Source: Microplitis mediator
Taxonomy: Eukaryota; Arthropoda; Insecta; Hymenoptera; Braconidae
Direction: 5' to 3'
Assembly: GCF_029852145.1 (NCBI RefSeq)
Contig: NC_079969.1
Span: 28,512,459-28,576,458, forward strand
Length of the DNA stretch: 64,000 bases
Below are positions 45,966 to 60,100 of this stretch, one piece after another. Each line of letters opens with the position of its first letter. Position 1 is the first letter of the stretch. Position numbers and translations under genes: made by a program. The notes beneath the pieces are model-generated. The model made no database searches, was not told the DNA's origin, and saw nothing but the letters and a program-made list of their open reading frames with translations.

Positions 45966-47640
45966 AAAGCGAGTGTTAAAAATTAGTGTTGAATTTTTAA
46001 CACTTTCAAGTGTTAATTCAACACACTGTTATTATCTTGCTCGACCAGCTTTGATCGATTGATTTTTTGAATACAGATATGAAAAAAAAAAAAAATATAC
46101 GTATAATGTGTAGATATATATCTATTAATATATGATTTGTATGTTATAAAGCTCGTCAAGTTAATGGGTTCTCTCGACTTTTCACCAGCTCAATTATGGC
46201 CGGCCGCGTTTCTAATCCACGGCTATTTGCGAGTGTTTTCATTGGCCTGCCAACACACGGTTACTGCTCACCATTATCAGAGTTGTAGTGAGTTGTGAGT
46301 TGCGAGTGCCGAGTGTGAGGGTACAGAGAGTAAACGCGAGATGCGAGTACAGTCTATATGTACACACAGTAGAGCACCGAACGTGATTAAATGCTATAAA
46401 GTTACGTACGTTTGCCGCGCGCGTATACCGCGAGCGGCTAGCCAGCAACTGCGACCGCGACTATTACTGCAATCGACGTACCGTGAACCTTCACGCCCTA
46501 CACCGCTCGGTCAGGCTTCAGCGCACATTATTAGAATCCACTTTATTTCATCTCCATGTTTATTATTATTATGTTATTTATTTTTTTAACAATTAAAATT
46601 ATAAAAGAAGAAAAAAATTATTTATTTTAGTCAGTCATTTAAATGGTTTGTTTAAAACGAGCATGCGAACTAGAAAAAAAATACCATCGCCGATAATAAT
46701 CAACAATTTATATTGCTTTACTATGTTCCTATAATTTCTTATCGAACCGTGTCGTGATTACTATCATCAATCTCAAGTAACAAAGGTATCATTAAAAAAA
46801 ATTTTTTAATCCCAGTCAACAACGAAATTATTAACGCCGTCCATCATCATTAGTTAATTATTTTTTCATTTCTTTTTTTTTTTATCTCAAAATAATTACA
46901 AATAACTTAAGTTTTATTTTATTTTACCAACGTCTTCTCGTGTAATGGCCATTATATATAATTACGTACGATAGTACAAAAAAATAAAATATCACTTATA
47001 AAATGTTTAATTTTTAATTTTATGTCGTAAAAAAAATTCCTGAGGAGTCAATTACACGAAAAATATTTTTTAGTTCATTGTCATTAGTCAGGAATCGGGA
47101 GTCAGCACTAGTGTAAGGTCAGATATGTCCACGTTACATGTACACACATATATTTATTTGTAAAAAGAGAAAAAATAAACAGAAAAGCATTACATGTTGG
47201 GCACGTAAGTGTGAGATAGAGTCTAAGTACCGAGTGAAAGAAAAAGAACCGGCGACCGGCATCCCGGTATACATACATATACATATATATGTATATATAC
47301 ACACTACTGTTATATTACTTGGTACTCTGTACTTCACTTTACTCGGACTTTCTGAGTGTGAGGAACGCAAAGTATGTGAGTAGAGAAGTAAAGAGTCAAA
47401 GTAAAAGAAGATTGTATATGAAAGGGGGAATGGAATGGAATGAAAGAGTTCCGTTGAATTTTAGTCACTAGAGAACTCGGAGTATCCAAACCAAGACGAG
47501 TATATATGTATACGTAGATATATATGTGTATATGATATACAGTATGTGTATATATTTGTAGACTGTAGATGTTTTATGAGTAAACTGTGAAGAAGTAAAT
47601 AAAGAAGGAGATAATTATTCTTCCGACTCGGCGAACAGAG
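45966..47640. other. Intergenic region with GC-rich island
   Basis: 46195-46530 is GC- and CpG-rich compared with its surroundings (GGCCGGCCGCG, GCGCGCGTATACCGCGAGCGG) and could be a distal promoter or regulatory block. No coding frame is convincing. TATACATA simple repeats occur at 47270-47310 and 47500-47550. Confidence 0.35.
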
Positions 47641-48101
47641 ACAAGACTACAGACCACGTGGTCTTGCAGAGGTCGCTGGTGTTGCGCGAATAGTGGGGGA
47701 GCCAACGTTCCCCTGACCACCCGCCATTTGAATTAGTTTACATTGAACCGCCGTGTGAGCGACATCGTGTCGAGTTCACCCGGGTTAAATTATTACGATC
47801 CACGGAAGCGGTTAATTTAACAACAAGTACGAGTTACTTTAAGTGATGTTTTGATAAATAATTATTTATTTTAATCAGTGAAGTGAAATGAATAAAGTGG
47901 TAATGAAATGTGGGAAAAGTGATGAGTGATTTTAGTGGATTATTTATTTTAAAATAAATACATATTTAGGAAGACCGAGAAACGGAAGAGAGGAAGTATT
48001 GGGTATAGTGCAAAGTGTGTGCTGACGTGTCTTGAGAAAGTAAGAGTAAGAAGACCTTGGCGGTAATTTAAAGTGATAAAAGAGAAGGTGGAAGGTGGAG
48101 G
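47641..48101 (+). promoter_or_regulatory. 5' UTR and proximal promoter region of groucho
   Basis: This is the sequence immediately upstream of the groucho start codon, which sits in GGAGGATGTAC. No TATA box is evident. TGTGGGAA at 47909-47916 matches the Su(H) site consensus YGTGDGAA, but a single 8-mer has little weight. The transcription start cannot be placed. Confidence 0.4.
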
Positions 48102-51100
48102 ATGTACCCTAGTGCTGGTATTAATGCGGCAGCTGTGGCTGCGGCAGCTGCTGCACGTCACCCGGTATGTACTATCATTTTTTCTTTTATTTTTTCTCTT
48201 TATTTTTTTAATTTTTAAAAGTACAGAGCCGGCACTTAGCTCTTATCTACCTTTCAATTCAATTTAATTTAAATTTTTATCGGCCTATTTAAAAATGGCG
48301 CCAAGTTTGAAAATTTGAATTTTTATTGCTCACTTACCATTTTACGTATCTGTGTTAATTAATCAATTAATTCAGCTGGTTAAAGATAGCTATCTATTTA
48401 ATTAACAAGTGGCGCGAAATTAAAAAAATTCAAATTTTCAATTTTTCAAAAATAATCAATTTTAATGCGATGCGATAAATATTTATAATTAATGAATAAA
48501 ATAATAAAATGAGTAATTACTTCTGAAAATATATATATATATATATATTTATTATTATTATAATGATAAATCATTTAAGTACAAATAAAATATATCAAAT
48601 AAAATTCATATCTCTGAAGATAAAAACGAAGTTATGTGTATTCTTAATACATACTTATATTTATTATTACAAAATGATAATAAAGTGTGTGTATATACAC
48701 ACATCAACATTTATGTACAAGTATAATATATACAAATATCCACATAAAATTATTTATATTTGATGTTGATGCCCACTTGGCATGATTGTAGATTTTTATC
48801 TCGGAACTAGATTAACAGTAAAAATTCATGATTGTTTTCTATAATTTTTTTTTTCTGACAAATACTCCCTACTATTAAATGCCTGGTAAAGATCATCAGT
48901 TTAGCGCAATAAAATACTGATTAAAATATCTTTAAATATTTTTATTGATCAATATTTTGTTGCTCAAATGTTTCAAGCAATTATGCCTCAAAGTATATAA
49001 AATAATGAAATAAAAATATATGTAATAAATTTAAATATTATCACTGAGTGATAAAACGGACACATCCACGAAAACAATTTTATTATTTATTTTTTAACGT
49101 TTGCATCGTTTGTAGATAAAGATAAAGAAAAAATATGTTCAAATATTAATTTTACGATTATATTCTAGCAATTAAAATTAATGACTCACCTTTTTTTTCT
49201 ACGCTTCAACTTGTAACATTTTATTTGTTTTTTTAATAATTGACTATCTATACCTAGGTCGTTTTATCAGCCATGTAATTGTCAGCAATTTGAAACAAAA
49301 GTTAAATTAATATTTAAACAAAATTCCAGGTAACATTACTCTGACATAAATCAAAACCATGAGTAAACATAATTTATTAAGTCTCCATCTCCATGTTTGA
49401 AATGAGCTTAAAGATTTTTATTATGACCGAGGGTCTTAAGACCCAGGGGACCGATTTAAATTCTTCACACCAGCCGAACAAACGGCTACAGACGTTGAGT
49501 ATCTTTTTGGTTGGTGTAAGTCTGAATAAAAGTACCAGAGATTGGCTTGGGGATCTCGTGACTAGACTTGTAAGTTAAACTTTAACGTATAATATATGAG
49601 CTCACCCAGCAGACTATGAAGGGAGTAAGTGAGTGAGGGGATGAAGACAGTAAGACTGATGTAAGAACCACCGGGATATTGCCGATGGGTAAACACAGGT
49701 GCAACAGAAGACCTTAAAAATATATTTTACCTGCGATTCCAAGGGGCAAACTTACCGGAAAGAATCTCCATGTCTGCATTGTACTCACTTGTATTCACCC
49801 TCAAATCGGTCTTTCCCCTGTGGACTATGGGCCATTCTCACCTTAATTTGCTTATGAATTTTGTCCCGCATTTTAACAAGCCATTTACATTCAGCCTTAC
49901 ACACTTCTATTCTTACATATTTTACTGCCGTATAAATTTAAATGAAATATTAAATATGCAGCTGTCATTAAAAATATATATTTATTCGCAAAAGACACAT
50001 TATATTTATGAGTAAAGATAAAGTTACCTGGAATGTAGTTTTATTTTAATGTACGTTTAAGATATTCAAATATTAATTTATTTGTTGCATACATATATGT
50101 GTATAAAATATAGATTGAGTAAATTCAACGTTAAGTTTACAGAACTTGATAATTTAGTCACGTACTTACCTCTATTTCAATTATTGCAATGTAATCTCTA
50201 CTCAAAGCAACCCATGGTTATATTACTTTATATATGTATGTATATACAAGAGTTTAATCTCTATATTTAGTCACAGGAGCGTCGAATTTGCGTTTAAACT
50301 AGCAAATTATGTCTTACAATTAATAGTACCAAAGTTTCTCAATTTAATAATATAATAACTTATCCATTAATTAATTGCTCAATACCAATTAAATAATTCA
50401 TTACTTATGCATTCATTGAGAAATTTTATAACTCATTATTTTTTATAAAATCCATCAAATTTTTTTTCCAACAAAAAGTTGCATTAATTCGAAATTTATT
50501 CATTTTAAATACAGAATTTATACAGTAGCCAAATTATAAACCAGTTATATTCATTATTCATTTTTTTCAGTAGATTTAGTTTAATGTAGAGTATAGATAA
50601 ATAAATGTATATATAATACATATAGATGTATGTGAAGTGCGTGATGTTTACATACAAGCTGATCAAATATTTGTTTAGTTACGCGACTAAATAGATATAC
50701 AGATCTTGATGGATCTTATGATATATATACATAATAATAATAAATATGTGTACTAACATACGTCAAAGAGATAGGATGACTAAATACATATTCAATTCAG
50801 GTCATAGAGTTATTTTTTTATAAATAAAATACAAACATTTGATATTAATAAATATATTTAATACATATGATTATATTTGACGGTTTAATTACCAAACAAA
50901 TTGTTCAAATACAGCCTAGACTATCGGACTCATGTTTTTCTTAGTGGAGATTCATATTTGTCAGCGCTGCCAACATTGTTTCGGGCGTCAGCGTTGATCA
51001 TTCCCGACTCGGCGCCTCAAAAAGTGTTGGCAGCGCTGACTCCTGTTGGTTGCGCTCTAAACTTAGAGACAGTTATACCTTTTGAATTAACTGTCATATA

Positions 51101-54100
51101 AATAAAATGGGCGCATAAATTCATCAGTTATATTTTAATCTAATAGACATTAATTTATTAAATTATAATACGTAAATATATGTTTACAAGATTATAATCT
51201 TGTTTTAACGCCAACGATGTTATATATTTACGTAATAGAATTTAAAATATAATGTATATAAATTGTATGACAATTTGGCAGGCTTATGTGCTTAAAAATT
51301 TTAATTACTCGACAATTGTTTATGTTAAATGTTATAAATATTAGTCACAATTTGTATGTAAAGCATTAAATAATAATAGCTGGTTGTACGAGAAAGTAAT
51401 AGTTGGCAAGTGCATTTGGCAATTGAGACTCATTACACGTTTATTATTATTTATTGTTATCATTATTATAAAGCGTCGAAAATAAATGTATATTTGTCTG
51501 AGTTGGTAAATTTAGCAAAGCGTGAAAGTTTTACGTTGTCTGGTTAAAATTGTTCGGGTAATTTGTTTTCTCATCTTATTATACACTTAAATTATCATTA
51601 TATATTAATGTACGGACGTATGAATCGTAAGAAATAACAACTTTTGTACACATACACCTTTCTAATCTTTCCTACTTTAATTCCCTCTTATTATTATAAT
51701 AACTACAAGTGTATTATACACATTAGTGATTAAAAAAAGAGGACGTTTTTTTTTTCTTTCTTCCATTCTTATACCTTTTAACGGTCTCACAATGGCCCTT
51801 GTTGCTTAAGTCTTTAAGTGTGTCCGATTATTTCGTAGGAATGAGTATGTAGTAGAACCTCATATGTAACGTGTGGGGAAAAAAAAGAATAATAATAATA
51901 ATAATAATGATAATAATGCTAATAATAACAATAGTAATAAAAGAAAAAGATATGTTGGATTATTGTTGGGGAGAATAAAGAAAAATAGAAACAGATGCTT
52001 TTGTTGCCTTTGGGTTTCGCTTTCGTAGAATATATATATATGTATAAGAACACAGTGAGTTGTTTTTTTTCTTTTTGCTTTGGTAACAATCAAGTGTAAG
52101 AGAGAGAAATGTGTGTAAGAATGAAACAAACTTTAAGGAATTTGTTCTCAGACTTTTTTCCTTTTGCACAATTAAATTAACTGGCCATTTCACGCTACTT
52201 TAACGATAAAGAGTTTGTGATAAGTTTGTTTTACTTTTATACATATAAAATTTGTTATTGATTTTTTGTATGTAATTATTTCAACATTTATCATCAATTT
52301 AAAATATGTAATGCATTCATTTTAATTTAAAATAAATTAAATATTTACTGTAGATCAAAAATTCAATTAAAATTGTGCCGAATAATTTTTTATATTTTAT
52401 ATTACAAAATCGATAAAATTAATTAACATCTCTTATACAATTTTCAATAACGCTTGTATAATAAATTATATATTAACCAATTACATGTTTAAATAACTCT
52501 TTTAACAGAATATTTAATTTTGATTATATTTATATATGTACGCTAACAATGGCACATTTAAAGGTTATAATATACGTTATTTTGAAATCATTACTTTTTA
52601 TTACTATCTTACAATACTTACACATGATATTAATTTAACGTCCTTGTGACTAATCGACGAGAAACGTTTAGGATCAAAGGTGAAAGTTACACAGGAAGTG
52701 ATGAATGAGGTTCGGTCACCCGGAATCAAGTGCGATGGGGTGGAAATATGTAGGAACGAGGGTAAAGCGTAAAGGTGTTGACTACTACCCCCTATTGGAT
52801 ACATAGAGGGTTTGATATTTATATATATGCAGTATCCACTGGACTTTGAACAATCTCTATAAACTTTCCAATAAAACTTTTATGTATTTACAGTACGAAA
52901 AATGTTTAAATGTGTAATTAAATAAACTACACATAAATCTGTAAAAATGTACAATTCAAATTGTTTATCTATTTCGTTAGTGTATAGATGTATGAAATTA
53001 AACAGAGTAAAACATAAACCTTTAGTATCTATATTTATTTCTCTCCCATACATATATACATCCATAAATATATATGTATTTAAAGTATTATAAACGTCGA
53101 CATGGCTCTCGAGTGTTCACAATGACGAGTAGTTTATACATCTCCAACATCCTGATGGCGTTCTTCAAACAAAGAGAGCAAGGATAAACAAACTGAACGT
53201 ACGTAGATACATACAGACGTATGAGCGTACAGAACGCTGGAGTATACAGACGGTCGAGCAAATACGGCTTACCGCGAATTGCCGGAGCTCGGCACCCCCT
53301 TCAAAGTTTGCCTTTACCCTTGTATTGCCTCTGTACAATAAACAATAAATGTCTAGATTCTATATCTAGCTGATGCTTCCATCTGCACATTCGGCCATTC
53401 CATGGCATGCCAAAAAGAATTTAAAAACAACTCAAAGTTAAATTATTAGCAATCGGCAATTTGTTGGATTTAAACGGTTGTCAAAGAATATGCCGTTGAA
53501 ATATATGAGTTTGTTACGAAGAAAAACTTTAAAATAACTGATTTATAGTATCGTTAAAAAATGAAGAATAGTTTAGACTGGCTGTTGGAAGTTGGAGAAG
53601 GAACCGCAGAAACTAATAAAAAATAATAAATATTTTGAGGTTACAAGTGGAAGAAGGATGAAACAATTTGGGTGTATAAAGAGCAAACCAGAGAGAAGCT
53701 GAGAGGAGAGATCGCGGGACATCGAAAGTGGCCACGGGATGAGGGAAGTCGCGGTTTTGTGGTGACCGTGGTTGCGGCAGCAAATTGAGATAGTTCGCAA
53801 ACCGCCGACGGCCGCGCTGACCGAACCTCCTGCTCGCTCGTGGCTTCGGCTACTATGCTACTGCCTATATTATATATCTATATATTTAACTACATGTATA
53901 CATATAGATGTAATACTATTCTATGTACCAAATAAACTAGTATAGCGTTTCATGTTTATTTTTATCTAACCTGAAAATATTCGAGATGAAATTCCTGACT
54001 GTGATCTCGTATATCATCGCGGATAGAATTTTTATAAAGCATACCACTGAATATTTGAAAATTGTCAACTTTTTACAAATTTTAATTTATAAATATTTTA

Positions 54101-57100
54101 GTAAATTTTTAAGAATTTATTAGAGGATTATTTTGATTAATAAATAACTTTCAAATTCCCGCGGTTTTTATACAGAGCACTCTGTTGTTAATTTAATAAA
54201 TGATTGAGAGAGCACGGATAACGATCTTACCGCATAATATGACCGCAATTTTTTTTTTTTTTTTTTACAAGCTCAATAACTAAATTTATTAAAATAAAAA
54301 AAAACGCCAATAACTTTTATAATTTACTAAATTTTTTCCGCCAGCAAATGCGGCTTTTAATTTATAAATTTCCGAGCGTTATAAAGAAATAAAATTTTCA
54401 ACGTTGAATTCCTGTTTGAAACCGACTAGTAACAAATCCGATTAGCGCTCAAGCAACCAAGCATTTAGCACGTAGATGCGAACTCAGATCGAATGCGGCT
54501 TCTAGTGTTACTCGTTTCTCTCCGAGTATCTCGAATCTTGGTTGTAATATTTTAAAACCAGCCTTTATTCCACATCATTTTTACCCTTCTCCGTTACCTT
54601 TTTTTTGCTCCTCCAGTATTATTTTACTCCTTTTACGAGCCACGCTACCTAAAAAATGAAGCAAAAACGCTTAGTACTAAAATTTCAATTGTTTTTTTAT
54701 TTTATTTAAACCCAAGTTAATATACAGTAGCCAGTAGCCAGCCTTTGAAGCAGGAATCGATTACAATTAACTGCCTAGAGAGAATTATAGCCGTTTTAAC
54801 GAACAAAGAAAATTGGCCTCCTAGAACCGCTTAAAAAATAAAAAATAATAAATATGTAGTTACTGAAATCCTAGTAATAAAGATAATAGACAAGAACTAC
54901 AAAGACTAAATATCCTACAATAGATTTCTCTATGAAATAAAACACAAGTAATGAATCAACTAAGGGTTAGGGTTGCTATGAATTCCTACTGGCTTCAAGA
55001 TAATCGCAGTTCGTTAAAACAAGTACACACTCCATAGATAACCTCAGCAATAATAATGATATCAAAATAAAAGGTCTTTTTAAGATCGTTGACAATATGA
55101 CCTGATTGTCATCGGGGTCACGAGCATCTCGCTGTGTCACTCTTTTAGACAAGACTTATTCTCCTTATTACTAGGCAACCACTCGCCTCACCCTATTTCA
55201 TCGTCATCCAACCACCAATCTCAAGTAATTATTCAACCCCGTAAGGTGATTTTACCCTTCGATACACTTTAATTAGTCTGGCAAGTCTATTTACTGTGCA
55301 TACCAGATAGTCCACGTCACCCTTGACTTTTAGAGCAATTGAGTAATCCATCTGCAGTATTCGTAATTGTCCACACGCCAATCGCGTATTTCTCGCAATA
55401 ATTATTGCGTTCGCAGCATTGACATTTTCCCCGTTAACGCTACTAAAATTTATTATTCCCGTTTTATAGTGAACTCTACTTTACGAGCATATCAAAGTGC
55501 GATTCAAAAGCTGAATAAAATTCAAGGATAAAATTTTTTAAATTGATTACCATAAACGATCAACGAAGTTTAACAAAACAGCTCGTCCTTGATTTTTTTG
55601 CCTATGTTCTAATTGAATCATTTTATTAGCGTAGAATTCATCAAAAAACAAGAGATCAAGTTTATAATGGGAGTAATTATTTAGATTAATGTCAGTTGGT
55701 GGTAATGATGATGAGTTAGCTCATTCGTCGTAAACTCACGTCTAATCTTGACTGATCAGACAACACAATACACATAACACAGAGTGAGTAGACAATGTAG
55801 ATGCCGTCACCGTGTAACCGAGAGAGAGCTAACGGAGTTTATAGGCACCTGTGGTGTAAACTGAATGCGCCGTGTCAGTGCATCGAGTTTAGTAGTATAG
55901 AGTAGAGTAGTGGCGAGCCCATAGTTTCGGTTGTAGCGTGTAATCCTCGCGGACACCGCAAACATGTAATTAACACTTGCTGCGGGCATCTCTGTCCGTT
56001 GAATTGGTCTCACTTGAATCATGTACACGCTGCATACCACTGGAATACACCTTTGTATATATATATACATATATATGTGTCAGTACGGTTAAAACAGAGT
56101 GTAGCCATCCGTTGCGTGGTGGTTTAATGTGCGGAGCGTCAGTCACTCGAGATCATGTTTTGTTGGCTACACTGCTCGAGCGTAAGTCGTGTTGCCCCTA
56201 TAATATTATACACACGCGTGTGTGGCATGCAAAGAACCCGTGTCTACCTGAGTCGAATACATCTGCGAATTAAGGTGGGGAAGCATACCGGTTTCCACCG
56301 AGTATCGTTTCTCTTTCTTCTTCCTCTGGTTTTTCGTACGAACGTTGGGCTTCGGTCTTCAGTCTTTGCTCTTTAGTCTTGTTTTTTTTATTTCCACCAG
56401 ACTCTTGTATGTATGTACGTATGTATGTACGTATGGCCGTATGTATCGTGTAGATGTATGTATTTTCCTCGGATTCTTTTTTTAATCTTTATTTGCTTTC
56501 CTACTGGGCTGCAGCTGCGTCAAGTTAATCATTCGACACATGTACATTCACCGGTTGTATGATGTACGAGCTGCACTTACGTGACTTCTGTAAATATTAC
56601 TAGACTTGTCTGAGTTATCAAGCAACTACACTAAGAGTAGTTTTATTTCAAATATCGATATATTTTATTAAAACGCGAAAGCAAATTATTTTTTATTGCG
56701 CCTATTTATCACTCTTTTAATTGTAAGCGATAAAAGTTATTCTGATACCTTATTTACTGGTGGATAAATAAATCATTACATCTATGGAACAAGATATATT
56801 TTTTCAAAGTATGAGATCGTTTATTGCCACATGATCCGAGCAAAAATTCCGATTGAGTTGAGTATCATCATCACCATCACCAACAACAACATTAATAATA
56901 ACAATAAAAGAGGCGCCATCTGGATTACAAATGTCCAAAAATTCAAGAACCCGTAAAACCATTTCCGTTTCTCCCCTTCTCAGCTCAACTTGTTTCGGTC
57001 CCTCGTAACCGTCTTGGTTTTATTTTATTACTCCCTTTTTTTTTCCTCTTTATGTTTTTTTCAACATCTTTCGTACTTATTTCTCTGTCTAGCCCAAAAC

Positions 57101-60100
57101 ATCGTTCCAACCATATTTTATTTAGTTATTTTGTTGTTTCGAGCCTTTCTCGCTGACCGGCCTTCATTCGCGGATAATTTATCGCATCCGGTCTCTCTTT
57201 CGTCGGGCAAACCGCGTCCCGCCTTGCGGCCGTGTTTATATATACATCTCACTGGACATTTTATTCTTTTAAACTTTTTGCCTCAGCATTTATTTTACTT
57301 TTTATTGTCGTTTCAGGGCCCACCGCAGCCCGGCCAGCCGTTCAAGTTTACGGTGGGCGACTCCTGCGACAGGATTAAGGAGGAGTTTAATTTTCTTCAA
57401 GCACAGTACCACAAGTAAGTCTTCCTTTTTTATTTATTATTATTACCATTATTATTATGTACTCTTATCCGACACTGCCTTTTTATAATCCTTTTATTTT
57501 ATTATCTCGTATAAGCAACAGCTAAAAAACAACGAGTTAAAACATGCTTGTAAAACATTAATTAAATGATTCATAAGATACTTTAACATGATATCTATTT
57601 TTTTCTTTTTTTATATATATATATATATTTATAACATCATACACTTTTCACTTTTTCTATCCCACTAATTAGTTAATTGAATAATTATTTAAACTCTCCC
57701 GCAAAGAGAATTCTTAAATTACTGATGAATAATAAATATCTAAAGTGCTGTTATCGATTGTATGAAGTTTGTGAGAACTACAAAAGAATACATCATATGT
57801 TACAAATGTTATTGTAGTTTGTATCATTGATTATTCATCACGAGCTCCTACTTGTACTTGCACTTGCATTTGTACTCCTGCTCGTACTGTTATAGAAACG
57901 CAAGCTCGAGAGTTTCCTTTGTCTATTCGTCTATTCGCAGAACAAGATATATATCACGTTAATAATTCTATAGACGATTTGTTTCTTGTCTTCTCTACAG
58001 TACTGTCTACACTCCTTTATTCCCTTATTTTATACCTGTATCTATGTACATTTATATCTACATACAGTTGTTATTATTATTTTATCGATGTCTTTGTGCT
58101 TTTGCAACAAAAACCAGGAAAACAGACTGAAAAAATACATATGTATAGTATTCAAATGAATTACTAAAATTATCTTGTTATATTTTTCTAGTAAATGTTA
58201 CTTCTTTTTTTCATGATAAAAATAGCGAAAAAAACTGTAGCCAGTTGTCTATCATTTATATTTCTTTGTTCGATATATATATATATTTTTTATCTTTTCT
58301 ACTCGTACTTCCGGACATTATCCCGCAATTTTACATATAGACTGATATTCCTAGATTATAAAAAGGTCGATGTCACCAGAACTATTATAAAAAATCGGTC
58401 TATCCGTTGACCCTGCGGGTTAGCCCCAAAACTTCCCGCTGTTTTCGAGCTCAAGAACCTTGAATCATTATTGTGAATACATTTTCGAGCTCTTAGAGCT
58501 CGGCTTATAAAGCTTTAGAGTCCAGTCCGTTTTGGAATCAATCCATCGAGCACATTAAAAGTTATCCAAAAAAAACATTTTTGAAAAAATTTTATTTTTG
58601 GAATATCTCTGAACGAGCACTACCGATCAAGCTCAATTTCTCACGGCTTCAAGATATTGACAATCCGCGTCGAATGACAACTTAAAGTTCAAAATCGGTT
58701 CATCCGTTCAAAAGATACAGGTATTTAGATACGTACGTACATACATACACTCGGACATCATCTTGAAATTAGTCAGAATAATTTCCTAGGACCTCAAAAC
58801 GTCGACATCTGATGGAAATTCGATTTTCGTAAATCGGACCGAAACCAATAACTTCCCGAATTTTTGAAAATTTTCAATTTCCTTAGCGGGAAGTTAAAAA
58901 TAATTATTGAATATAATGTTAGATCACTGTACATATATTGCCATTATTTGTTTTTAATTGTATAATTTTTATTTAGTTTTGCTGATCAAGTCAAAATATA
59001 ATTGACGAAACGTTCAAATAATTAATGATTTAATTATTTTATTCAACCTCGTCCAAATTTCTGAGATTAAAAATAATTTATAATAAAAAATGTTGTCATA
59101 TTTTTCAGCATGAAGTTGGAGTGCGAAAAATTAGCTACCGAGAAAATAGAAATCCAACGGCACTACGTTATGGTAAGTTGATAAATGATAATAACAATTT
59201 TAATTCCACATTAGTATGAATAATTAACTTTGAAAAAAATAAAAAATCCATAATTTAAAAATCATCTGTACATACAAAACAAATTTCGAAATAAAGTTTA
59301 ATATTCAAATGAAGGAGTATATTTTTTTGATACGCACTTTTATTGGTAATAAATTACAATTAATTAGATAAATTACACATTTATAAACGGAAACTTACAG
59401 ACACATAATTGATATGTCTGATATGCCTTGTGTACTATATAAATGTATAATGATGTATTTAAATAACTTTGTTTTTTTTTTAACTTTGGATTTACGTCTT
59501 GTGTACTTGTGTAACACTTTTTAAGTATACAGTAGATATCTAGCAGTTGCTTAAGTAGATTGCTGGCTGGCAATAGATACAGCAATAATGTATGTAATGT
59601 ATTTAATGTACGTCGTGCATGTGTGCTACAAGTGTGTACACCTAGAGACTGTTTGCTCGGCACGTCTCACGTCTCAGCTTCTTTGCTCGGCGTATATAGA
59701 CTTAATTGGCGCGGAGGCGACTAGTTTAAGCACTATTAATCAACTTTGCCAACTGAAGGAAGTCGTTGGTGTGATTTATCAAGACGTGACTGTTAATTTA
59801 AAATTTTTTATCACAATGTAACTCTACTTAGTCAGTTTAAATTTAAAAATGTTAAAAAACCTATTAAATTCTCACGTAATTCCGCAGTCGAAAAACACCA
59901 CGCAGACATCTTTAGCTTGAATTCATCTAAAGACTCATAAACTAATAATTTAAAAGTTATGCTCAACTTATAAAAAGATTAAACCCTTCAGCAGACTATT
60001 TTCTTAACTTGAAATTTTTTATTCCTTTTATTCGCTTCCGAGTTTCTCGCTTACCAGCCAGCTAGTACCGAGTAACTCACTTACGGTGCAATTAATTCCC

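Noticed and set aside
47909..47916. Su(H)-type site TGTGGGAA upstream of groucho
   Set aside because: A single 8-mer matching a degenerate consensus is expected by chance; no paired or clustered sites were seen.
51860..52129. Minus-strand frame ending in a long Leu/Phe run
   Set aside because: Produced by an AAT/ATA microsatellite; no domain and no splice sites.
53573..53800. Minus-strand 75-codon frame in a GC-richer patch of groucho intron 1
   Set aside because: No recognisable family, no splice signals at sensible positions, and ordinary chance length for the local composition.
54960..54985. TTAGGG-like sequence (TAAGGGTTAGGGTTG)
   Set aside because: Only two partial units; not a telomeric array.
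56990..57316. Long hydrophobic frame running into groucho exon 2
   Set aside because: The part before 57317 is intron (pyrimidine-rich tract ending TTTCAG); the exon begins with GGCCCACCG, in frame with exon 1.
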